A stretch of 21,086 bases of DNA, taken from contig CAJGCT010000032.1 of assembly GCA_904501985.1 (NCBI GenBank), positions 1-21,086 of the forward strand, read 5' to 3'. The translations under genes and the position numbers were made by a program. Below, in pieces: positions 1 to 6,426 of the stretch. The notes under the pieces were generated by a model. That model was given only the letters and a program-made list of their open reading frames with translations, did no database searches and was not told the origin of the DNA. Numbering within the stretch: the first letter of the stretch is position 1; the number at the start of each line of letters is the position of its first letter. The DNA is from an uncultured Clostridia bacterium. GTDB taxonomy: Bacteria; Bacillota; Clostridia; Oscillospirales; CAG-272.

Positions 1-61
1 AGGAATGCCTTAACGTCATACAAGTCGCCGTAGCCGTGCGCCGCAAAGCGGTCGCACCCCA

Positions 62-250
62 CAACACAAACAATTACCGCAACCCAAGCCGCCGCAATGG
101 TGCGGGGCCATGCAGGCGGCGCGAGTAGTGCGCCCAAACGATTAGCAGTCGTGTTGGCTTTTAAAAAATTCCCTTGTATAAAGTTTTTTTGCGGATGCTT
201 TGAGCACATCGCAAGCGATGTGCTCAAAAAAAGCGACCGTAACTCCTATA
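62..250 (-). repeat. Structured intergenic repeat, copy L
   Basis: Reading on the minus strand, this stretch aligns with 13412-13601 on the plus strand in a nearly collinear way. Exact shared blocks of 10 to 28 bases are separated by variable spacers. It begins about 20 nt after the stop of the DHHW gene. It contains a perfect 14-bp-arm palindrome (199-212 with 215-228, two central bases) and a second hairpin (88-120) with GCCGCC/GGCGGC outer arms and ATGG/CCAT inner arms. No conserved reading frame is shared by the copies. An extra hairpin (36-57, GTGCG..CGCAC arms) lies just beyond it. No transposase or target duplication is visible. It may be a MITE-like or REP-like element or a structured 3'-UTR RNA; the class is unknown to me. 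Confidence 0.8.
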
Positions 251-269
251 TGCGTCGCCGTACTCCTTT

Positions 270-1451
270 TCACTCCACCCCAAGCGTAAGAGATGCAAGA
301 TTGTCCGAGGTGAGCAGGCTGTCCATGTTGTAGAGAATCAGAACGCGGTCAGCACCGATTTCCTCTGCGAGATCGAGTACCGAGGGATTTCCTACAAGAG
401 GCTTGTAATAGCGAAGGTCTATTATTTCAAGATCAAAATGAGCGGCAAGGAAAGGAGCGGCGGAATGACCGAAGCTGTCCTTTATGAGAAGCAGGGTTTC
501 GCGCTCGCCCGAAAGAGAGCTTGACTCCGACGGATATATCCGAACACGGGCATTATTTCCGCCGATAAATGCGCTGTACTTGTCTTTTTTGTCAAGATAT
601 GAGCGGTCATACATTCCGAAGAAAGTCTTGCTGCCAACTATCTCGCATACAAGCGATTCGTCGCCACTGTAGCGGAAAAACTCCATGACGTCGGGTGATA
701 CCCACTTCATGCCCGCCTTTGACCATGTGGTTCCGTAGAATTCTTCCGAAACGACCTCGCGTGTGAAAAATTCAAGGGGGTGGGGGGCCATACCGTACGA
801 CTCCATTATCTCGGCGTATGCGTAATATGCACCAAGGGTTGTCCAGTGGTGATCGGTGCGGTAATATACATATTCACCCATTGCGGCACGCACTCGGAGA
901 GGAGTCAGCAGGTGGATTTGCGGAATGCCGCCGTGATTTTCAAAAACACGTCCGAAGGTGGTGTCGGAAATATCAAGAGCAGGGTAAAGAGCAGGGGTGT
1001 AATTTATAAGAACGTCCTGGGAGCGTCCTGCCACTGCTAAATGAAGTGGGATGTCCAGCTTTTTGGTAAAAATCTCGATGGCGTTAAGATTTTTTTCTGC
1101 AAAAGCAAAGTCCGGCGTGTCATCTTTGGCAATAATATATCCATCTGTCCCAAGAAGTACCGAATTGTTCTCCGCCTTGCCAACGGACGTCTCAATGGCG
1201 GCTTTCAGTCCCACAAAGGTGTTGCGAAGTGGCATCTGATCGGTGCAGTACCGTGCCGCATCGGCGGTGAATTTGCCGTCTGTCAGCGATGATACGGTAA
1301 ATTTGGGCGCGGTCTGAAGATAGCGGTTCTCCTCCTCGGAATATTCCTTGTCGGGGAGTATCAGCATGGCGGCGGAGAAGCCGTATATGATAATCAGCAG
1401 ACCAAGGGCCGTCACAATGTCCCATATGCGATGATTTTTCTGTTCTTTCAT
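270..1451 (-). CDS. DHHW family protein (AlgX/AlgJ-like SGNH-type, cell-surface O-acylation)
   Basis: A 393-residue protein with one N-terminal membrane segment (about residues 11-33) and an extracytoplasmic domain. It carries the family-naming DHHW motif near residues 199-202 (in RTDHHWTTLGAYY), an LLGTDGY segment near 100, and a DSFGHS segment near residue 324 that fits the nucleophile serine of SGNH-like acyl-transfer proteins. Proteins of this family are usually encoded beside an MBOAT acyltransferase and are thought to pass acyl groups to exported polysaccharide or teichoic acid. That is the case here: the MBOAT gene lies 39 nt upstream on the same strand, so the two probably share a transcript. 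The acceptor polymer cannot be read from the sequence. The ATG start is the first residue of a plausible signal anchor. The structured repeat follows the stop. Confidence 0.87.
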   Translation of the reverse strand: MKEQKNHRIWDIVTALGLLIIIYGFSAAMLILPDKEYSEEENRYLQTAPKFTVSSLTDGKFTADAARYCTDQMPLRNTFVGLKAAIETSVGKAENNSVLLGTDGYIIAKDDTPDFAFAEKNLNAIEIFTKKLDIPLHLAVAGRSQDVLINYTPALYPALDISDTTFGRVFENHGGIPQIHLLTPLRVRAAMGEYVYYRTDHHWTTLGAYYAYAEIMESYGMAPHPLEFFTREVVSEEFYGTTWSKAGMKWVSPDVMEFFRYSGDESLVCEIVGSKTFFGMYDRSYLDKKDKYSAFIGGNNARVRIYPSESSSLSGERETLLLIKDSFGHSAAPFLAAHFDLEIIDLRYYKPLVGNPSVLDLAEEIGADRVLILYNMDSLLTSDNLASLTLGVE

Positions 1452-1490
1452 CCTTGTTGACCTTTCTTAATATGCAAAACGGGGTTTTCG

Positions 1491-2903
1491 TTAAAATCTG
1501 AAATAAAGGAATGGATTATACGAGGAATCCACAAGATAAGCGAGGCATACAAGCACCGCCGCGATGCCGCCGCACGCGGCAATGCCCCGACAAAGCGAAT
1601 ATTTTTCCGTAAGTGTATAGTAAAGCTTCTTCGGCAGAGGGGTGGATGCGATGACAAGCACCGCAAAGAATGCAAGATTTCGTACAAGGTTGTATATATC
1701 AAGCTGACACACGAAGCCTGCGGTGCCAATACCGAACATATTTCCGAGATATACCGCACCTGCACCGAGGTCCTCAAACACGAACAGAAGCCATCCGAAA
1801 AGGACGAAGAACAGAGTATAGATGTGCGATATGACGGCAGGTGCTTTTTCGAGAAGCTTCAAGAGGAACAGCTTTTCTGCCATGAGCAGAACGAAATAGT
1901 AAAGTCCCCAGAGAATGTAGTTCCAGCTTGCACCGTGCCAGAAGCCAGTAAGAAACCAAACAACAAGGATGTTGCGTATGTTTACAAGCTTGGAACAGCG
2001 ATTTCCGCCAAGGGGAATGTACACATATTCCCTGAACCATGTTCCAAGGGAAATATGCCATCTGCGCCAAAATTCGGTGATGCTTTTTGAAATATAGGGG
2101 TAGTTGAAGTTTTCGAGAAACCTAAAGCCGATCATTTTGCCAAGACCGATCGCCATATCCGAGTATCCCGAAAAATCGAAGTAAATCTGGAAGGAATAGC
2201 ATATCATACCGATCCACGCGCCCATAACGGTGCGCTCATCGGTGGGAAAATCCCGGAAATATTCGAAGAGCTGTCCGGCTGTGTTGGCAAGAAGCACCTT
2301 TTTGCACATACCGGCAATAAAAGTGCGTGTTCCCTCAGCAAAAAGAGAGATGCTGTGAGTTCTCTCGGTAAGCTGGTCGTCAACATCCTTGTAGCGGACT
2401 ATAGGACCGGCAATAAGCTGAGGATAAAGGGTCACATATGCGCCGAATGCGGCTATATTTTTCTGTGCGCGGGTGTCGAGGCGGTAAACGTCGATAACGT
2501 ATGAGAGTGCCTGGAATGTGTAGAACGATATTCCGATAGGAAGCTCCAGACCGAGAAGGGGAAGCTTCGAGAGTCCGGGAATAAGCCTTAGATTTGTTAT
2601 AAAGAAGTCGTAATACTTGAAAAAGCCGAGAATGGCGAGATTAAACACAACCGCGGCGCAAAGCCACTGTTTTGCACGCTTTTTGTTTCCTGCGGCAAGT
2701 CCCTTTTCGACGAGCAGACCGAAAATGTAGTCCGCCGTGATGGTGAACATCATGAGGAACACATATACAGGCTCGCCCCAGCCGTAGAAGATCAGGCTGA
2801 AAAGGAGCAGGACCGCATTGCGTGCTTTAAGAGGAACGATAAAGTAAACAAGCAGAGTGGCGGTCAGATAAAGAAGCAAAAATTCAAGACTTGAAAAGAC
2901 CAT
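1491..2903 (-). CDS. MBOAT family O-acyltransferase (AlgI/DltB-like)
   Basis: A 470-residue polytopic membrane protein, the usual length for AlgI-type MBOAT enzymes. Visible hallmarks are the N-terminal FSSLEFLLLYL start, the central ITEFWRRWHISLGTWFREYVYIPLGGNR region (about residues 275-305) and the GFWHGASWN block, whose histidine near residue 323 is the expected catalytic residue. These enzymes move an acyl group across the membrane for O-acylation of a secreted polymer. The DHHW gene directly downstream is the usual partner. An AAAGG ribosome site sits 12 nt before the ATG, rather far, but no better start is present. Transcription likely begins at the TTGCTT-N17-TATAAT promoter about 45 nt upstream. 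The substrate is not determined. Confidence 0.93.
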   Translation of the reverse strand: MVFSSLEFLLLYLTATLLVYFIVPLKARNAVLLLFSLIFYGWGEPVYVFLMMFTITADYIFGLLVEKGLAAGNKKRAKQWLCAAVVFNLAILGFFKYYDFFITNLRLIPGLSKLPLLGLELPIGISFYTFQALSYVIDVYRLDTRAQKNIAAFGAYVTLYPQLIAGPIVRYKDVDDQLTERTHSISLFAEGTRTFIAGMCKKVLLANTAGQLFEYFRDFPTDERTVMGAWIGMICYSFQIYFDFSGYSDMAIGLGKMIGFRFLENFNYPYISKSITEFWRRWHISLGTWFREYVYIPLGGNRCSKLVNIRNILVVWFLTGFWHGASWNYILWGLYYFVLLMAEKLFLLKLLEKAPAVISHIYTLFFVLFGWLLFVFEDLGAGAVYLGNMFGIGTAGFVCQLDIYNLVRNLAFFAVLVIASTPLPKKLYYTLTEKYSLCRGIAACGGIAAVLVCLAYLVDSSYNPFLYFRF

Positions 2904-2947
2904 ATATTAAAGTTACCTTTCGGCGATATTGTCGGTTATTATAGTCC

Positions 2948-2976
2948 ATTATACTACAGGAAAACAAGCAAAGCAA
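2948..2976 (-). promoter_or_regulatory. Sigma-A promoter for MBOAT-DHHW pair
   Basis: On the minus strand TTGCTT (2971-2976) is followed after 17 nt by a consensus TATAAT (2948-2953). The predicted start point near 2941 leaves a leader of about 38 nt before the MBOAT start codon. The site lies just past the terminator of the upstream SDR gene, as expected for an independent unit. Confidence 0.7.
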
Positions 2977-3030
2977 GCATATGTGTGAAAACAGTGTGTA
3001 AATTTTACATTTTCTTTGCGCCACGGCGCA

Positions 3031-3064
3031 GAAAAATACCCCCGATACGTTTTGGTATCGGGGG
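3031..3064 (-). terminator. Intrinsic terminator after the SDR gene
   Basis: A perfect 10-bp stem (CCCCCGATAC with GTATCGGGGG, 3039-3064) with a 6-nt loop is followed on the minus strand by TATTTTTC. It starts 12 nt after the SDR stop codon and separates that gene from the MBOAT promoter. Confidence 0.9.
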
Positions 3065-3076
3065 AAAGGTGTGTAA

Positions 3077-3934
3077 TTATACGCCCGAATAAGCGGCAAA
3101 TCCGCCGTCGACGGGAACTACAACGCCGTTGACAAAGCCGGAAGCCTTGTTGTCAACAAGCCAGAGAAGTGTGCCGATGAGATCGTCGGTCTCGCCGAAG
3201 CGACCCATGGGAGTGTGATTAAGTATTTTCTCGGAACGGGCGGTAAGAGAACCGTCCGGATTGAAGAGAAGTGCGTGATTCTGATTGGTACAGAAGAAGC
3301 CGGGAGCGATAGCATTTACGCGGATTCCAACCTTGGAGAAGTGAACTGCAAGCCACTGTGTGAAGTTGGAAACAGCTGCCTTTGCGCCGGAGTATGCCGG
3401 AATCTTGGTGAGAGGGGAGAATGCATTCATGGAAGAAACGTTAAGAATAACGGTGTCGCCCTTCTTAGCCATGTCCTTTGCAAATACCTGGGTGGGAAGC
3501 AGAGTTCCGAGGAAGTTTAAGTTGAATACGAAGCCGATGCCGTCGGGATCAAGGTCGAAGAATGTCTTTACATCCTCGGCAGTGCCCTCAAGATCTTCGG
3601 GGAAAAGGTATTCCTTTGTGGTAGTTCCCTTGGGGTTGTTTCCGCCTGCACCGTTGAGAAGAATATCAACTGTGCCGAATTTTGCGAGAATTTTTTCGCG
3701 TGCAGCTTCAAGGCTTGCCTTGTCGAGCACGTTTGCCGCAACTGCCATTGCAGTGCCGCCATCCGCTGTGATAGCGTCAACGATCGCCTGTGCAGCTTCC
3801 TCTCTGAGGTCGCATACGGCAACCTTAGCGCCGCAGGCAGCAAGAGCCTTAGCGAACTCGGAGCAAAGCACTCCGCCGCCGCCTGTAACAAGCGCGGTCT
3901 TTCCGGAAAGATCAATGTTAAAAGGTAATTTCAT
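3077..3934 (-). CDS. SDR family oxidoreductase, D-mannonate/fructuronate oxidoreductase-like
   Basis: A 285-residue classical short-chain dehydrogenase. The Rossmann dinucleotide loop is TGGGGVLC (residues 17-24), followed by the NGAGG segment, a catalytic serine in NVSSMNAF, and the YSGAK active-site pair near residues 180 and 184. The late segment APGFF..NQNHALL is typical of the SDR branch that interconverts D-fructuronate and D-mannonate in hexuronate breakdown (the type represented by UxuB/YjmF in bacilli). That substrate is inferred from family resemblance; there is no uxuA or transporter nearby. The start is firm: AAAGGAG stands 7-8 nt before ATG. The gene has its own terminator and an AT-rich upstream region with cre-like sequences, consistent with a separately regulated carbohydrate gene. 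A related sugar-alcohol dehydrogenase activity is possible. Confidence 0.85.
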   Translation of the reverse strand: MKLPFNIDLSGKTALVTGGGGVLCSEFAKALAACGAKVAVCDLREEAAQAIVDAITADGGTAMAVAANVLDKASLEAAREKILAKFGTVDILLNGAGGNNPKGTTTKEYLFPEDLEGTAEDVKTFFDLDPDGIGFVFNLNFLGTLLPTQVFAKDMAKKGDTVILNVSSMNAFSPLTKIPAYSGAKAAVSNFTQWLAVHFSKVGIRVNAIAPGFFCTNQNHALLFNPDGSLTARSEKILNHTPMGRFGETDDLIGTLLWLVDNKASGFVNGVVVPVDGGFAAYSGV

Positions 3935-3992
3935 AGTATATCTCCTTTCGAGTAATAGCTTTACATATATTTTAACTTATAAAAATGCGAAA

Positions 3993-4063
3993 TGAAAGTG
4001 TTTTCTATGATATTTCAAATTTTTTTACTTTAGTATAAAAAATCACACATAAAAGCGTTTGAA
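3993..4063. promoter_or_regulatory. Two cre-like operators upstream of the SDR gene
   Basis: TGAAAGTGTTTTCT (3993-4006) differs from a typical catabolite-responsive element (TGAAAGCGCTTTCA-like) mainly at two central positions. A second site, TAAAAGCGTTTGAA (4050-4063), keeps the AAAGCGTTT core. The first overlaps a weak candidate -35 (minus-strand TTTCAT, 17 nt before TAAAAT). Control by CcpA or a related LacI-family regulator is an inference; no regulator gene is in view. Confidence 0.35.
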
Positions 4064-4103
4064 AATTATATTTTTAACCCATCCGTTAGAAGAGCGTGAT
4101 TGT

Positions 4104-5069
4104 TTAGAGTTTCGAGATCATCTCGCCAAGCCCCTTTACGGTGCAGTTGGCAGGATCGTCTGCGGTGGTTACGGCAAGATTCAACTTGCCGCCTGTATAC
4201 TCGCCGATGCCGGGGAGTGCCGCGCCGCCTCCCACAAGTATTATACGGTCTACGCTTGAAGGGGTCTCGCCGCGATAAGGCAGATTTTCCATAAGCTTTG
4301 AGAGGGTATTCACAACACCGCCGATTTGTGAATTACAGCATTCAAGCAGAACATCCGAGGATATTTGTACACGCTTCGGCATACCGGTTGAGCCGTCAAT
4401 ACCCGTAAATACGGCATCCTCGGTTGCTTCGCTTAGAGAAAGCCTGTGCTTTGCTTCTCTGGCGGAGCTTTGAGTTACGGCAAGACCGTAATTTCTGCGA
4501 AGATGCGACATTATGCCGTTATCCGCCGCATCTCCTGCACCGATCAGCGTTTCGGTGCGCATAAGCTCTCCTGAGCGTATATACGAAGCTTCGATGCTTC
4601 CGGCACCGATATCGCATATAACAGTGCCGCTCAGTGCCTCCGCTTCATCCGGCTCAGGTGTAAATCCGCTTCCGAGAAGAGACGCGAGGGAAGAATCCAC
4701 AATAGACACATGACCTGTGCGGCAATCTGACAGAGCTCTTTTTAAAAGCTCTCGGCTTGCAGTGCCAAGACCGTATCTGGCGGATGCTATAATATGCTTT
4801 TTTGTGCGCGGTGCGGCAATTTCAAGAAAACGGTCAAGAATCTCCGCCGCTAAATTGAAATCCGTTATACTTCCGCCGCTCATGGGACGGCGTACAGTAA
4901 CCGTGCCGGGGGCGCGTGCACTGATAAGAAGCGCCTCTGTGCCAACCGCCACTACGTTGCCCTTTGTATCAACTGCGGCAACGTTCGGCTCGCGCAGAAC
5001 GATACCCTTTTCGCGGTGGAATATCCTTACCGCCCTTGTTCCGAAATCAACTCCCAGATATACCGACAT
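4104..5069 (-). CDS. Divergent MreB/Mbl-like actin-family ATPase
   Basis: A 321-residue protein that follows the MreB fold along its length: phosphate-1 motif GVDFGT (6-11), KGIVLREPNVAAV (21-33), RPMSGGSITDF (61-71), phosphate-2 motif DIGAGSIEAS (153-162), and an adenosine motif IILVGGGAALPGI near the C-terminus. It is slightly shorter than typical MreB (about 330-345). Two usually strict places differ: the EEPMAAAIG segment is replaced by DSSLASLLG (125-133), and the DIGGGT motif has become DIGAGS. It ends the U32-dut-DUF4321-maf series, and maf next to mreB is a known clostridial order, but mreC and mreD do not follow. Start: ATG at 5069, one base after the maf stop, is preferred. An in-frame GTG at 5078, overlapping maf, would add three residues. 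It probably organises peptidoglycan synthesis; enzymatic competence is uncertain. Confidence 0.85.
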   Translation of the reverse strand: MSVYLGVDFGTRAVRIFHREKGIVLREPNVAAVDTKGNVVAVGTEALLISARAPGTVTVRRPMSGGSITDFNLAAEILDRFLEIAAPRTKKHIIASARYGLGTASRELLKRALSDCRTGHVSIVDSSLASLLGSGFTPEPDEAEALSGTVICDIGAGSIEASYIRSGELMRTETLIGAGDAADNGIMSHLRRNYGLAVTQSSAREAKHRLSLSEATEDAVFTGIDGSTGMPKRVQISSDVLLECCNSQIGGVVNTLSKLMENLPYRGETPSSVDRIILVGGGAALPGIGEYTGGKLNLAVTTADDPANCTVKGLGEMISKL

Positions 5070-5070
5070 A

Positions 5071-5691
5071 TTATTCACTTACCTTTCCGATATAGTCATC
5101 GGCGTGGAGTCCGAAATCACGTGCCAGCATTTTTCGCATAAGGGAGATTGGCAGTCCCACAACGTTGTAGTAATCGCCGTGAAGCTCCGAAACGAAGATT
5201 CCGCCGAAGCCTTGGATGCCGTATGAGCCGGCTTTGTCCATGGGCTCGCCGGTGTCCACGTAGTATCGTACCTCGCCTTCTCCAAGCTTTGCAAATACCA
5301 CCTTGGTTTCCTCCGCTTCGCATACTGCGATTTTTTGTCCGCCGATTCTTCCTGTAAGCGCAATGCCGGTGAATACCGAATGCTCGCGGTCAGACAGGGA
5401 CATAAGCGTATTATATGCATCGTTCGCATCTTTAGGCTTGCCCAGCACCCGAACTCCGTCAAATACCACGGTGTCTGAGCCAAGCACGATGTAATCTCCC
5501 TCAATATGAAGCTTATTTGCAACAGCCTCAGCTTTACGCCCGGCAAGCTCACACACAAGCGCATCCGGCGGCATTTCGACACCGATATTTTCGTCACAGT
5601 CCGATACGATCACCTCAAAATCCATGCCCAGCATGGCAAGTATCTCACGGCGGCGAGGGGAGTTTGAGGCTAAAATGAACTTTGGAGTCAT
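5071..5691 (-). CDS. maf: Maf-like nucleoside triphosphate pyrophosphatase
   Basis: A 206-residue protein of normal Maf length. It shows the N-terminal LASNSPRRREIL signature (7-18), RKAEAVA (52-58), the SDTVV block with the catalytic aspartate at residue 73, LGKPKD (83-88) and the SYGIQGFGG segment. Maf proteins hydrolyse non-canonical or modified nucleoside triphosphates to the monophosphate plus pyrophosphate and are linked to control of septum formation in Bacillus. The start overlaps the stop of the DUF4321 gene by 4 nt (ATGA type), so the genes are translationally coupled. Its position between a small membrane protein and an MreB-like protein matches the Clostridia arrangement. Confidence 0.95.
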   Translation of the reverse strand: MTPKFILASNSPRRREILAMLGMDFEVIVSDCDENIGVEMPPDALVCELAGRKAEAVANKLHIEGDYIVLGSDTVVFDGVRVLGKPKDANDAYNTLMSLSDREHSVFTGIALTGRIGGQKIAVCEAEETKVVFAKLGEGEVRYYVDTGEPMDKAGSYGIQGFGGIFVSELHGDYYNVVGLPISLMRKMLARDFGLHADDYIGKVSE

Positions 5692-5942
5692 TTTGCAAGT
5701 GCCCTCCCTATAATGAGTGAGAGTATGATAAACAGCACCACAGCAAGAGTCAGATTTATGCTTATTGCGAATGTGAGCTGTATTATGCCAAGATCAAGTG
5801 TCAAGGGTGAATTCATGCCGAAGTCGATGCCGAATGCCATCCACGACACCGCGGGAATACTGCGGCACAGATTGCCTGCAAATGTGCCCACCACAATTCC
5901 CACAAGCACAAGGAATGTATTGTAAAGCTTGCTTTTTGCCAT
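5688..5942 (-). CDS. Small DUF4321-type membrane protein
   Basis: An 84-residue hydrophobic protein starting MAKSKLYNTF. It has two membrane segments, about residues 8-27 and 52-79, joined by a short loop containing FGIDFGMNSPLTLDLG. Small proteins of this kind (DUF4321) are commonly found just before maf and mreB in Clostridia; the function is unknown. The start at 5942 is chosen because a strong AAAGGAG lies about 7 nt before this ATG; the longer open frame (to 6035) would overlap dut and begin with an unconvincing tail. It overlaps maf by 4 nt and follows dut by 34 nt. The family name is from memory of the pattern and synteny, not from a profile search. Confidence 0.8.
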   Translation of the reverse strand: MAKSKLYNTFLVLVGIVVGTFAGNLCRSIPAVSWMAFGIDFGMNSPLTLDLGIIQLTFAISINLTLAVVLFIILSLIIGRALAK

Positions 5943-5976
5943 GATATATCTCCTTTGGTTATACTTTTTGATGAAA

Positions 5977-6426
5977 TCAGTTTTTGCCTGTTGAGCCGAA
6001 ACCGCCGGTGCCGCGCGATGTCTCGTCAAGCTCATCGGCTTCTATAAACGCGGCGTGCATGACGGGAACGAACATAAGCTGTGCTATGCGCTCACCGCGA
6101 GCAATGGTGTAGGGAGTATCCGATACATTTGACAGGGAGACTGATATTTCTCCCCTGTAATCGCTGTCAATGACGCCGATGCCGTTTGAGGCGGTGATGC
6201 CGTGCTTTACCGAAAGTCCGCTCCGTGCGGCAAGTATTGCCACCACACCGTCGGTTTCGGGTGCTATAGCTATGCCTGTGGGAATGAGCGCACGTTTGCC
6301 CGGCTCAATTGTAATGTCCTCGTCTGCCGCGGACCGAAGGTCCACCGCCGCAGACCCCGGAGTTGCGTATTCCGGAACGGATACGCCCTCTCGCAGGAGC
6401 TTGATTTTTACCTTTATATTATTCAT
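5977..6426 (-). CDS. dut: dUTP diphosphatase (trimeric dUTPase)
   Basis: A 149-residue protein with all five motifs of the homotrimeric dUTPase: AAVDLRS (26-32), ARSGLS (67-72), the uracil-binding hairpin GVIDSDYRG with the catalytic aspartate at 87 and Tyr90 (84-92), RGERIAQLMF (110-119), and the flexible C-terminal arm RGTGGFGSTG (138-147). It converts dUTP to dUMP and pyrophosphate, lowering uracil incorporation and feeding dTMP synthesis. It overlaps the upstream U32 gene by 4 nt, so the two are probably co-translated. No key residue appears lost. Confidence 0.97.
   Translation of the reverse strand: MNNIKVKIKLLREGVSVPEYATPGSAAVDLRSAADEDITIEPGKRALIPTGIAIAPETDGVVAILAARSGLSVKHGITASNGIGVIDSDYRGEISVSLSNVSDTPYTIARGERIAQLMFVPVMHAAFIEADELDETSRGTGGFGSTGKN

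Noticed and set aside
1..62. Open minus-strand frame from a GTG at 62 running out of the left edge (reads GCDRFAAHGYGDLYDVKAF)
   Set aside because: The frame has a protein-like composition, but there is no ribosome binding site, only 20 codons are visible, and it begins within the end of a repeat that is non-coding in the other copy. It cannot be supported without sequence to the left.
199..228. Palindrome of copy L as a transcription terminator for the DHHW gene
   Set aside because: On the minus strand the T-run comes before the stem, and the stem is followed by AAAGCATCC, so the order is wrong for intrinsic termination in that direction.
97..333. 78-codon plus-strand open frame across copy L and the end of the DHHW gene
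   Set aside because: It runs through the palindrome and then antisense to a well-supported gene; the other copy of the repeat does not keep this frame, and no ribosome site precedes it.
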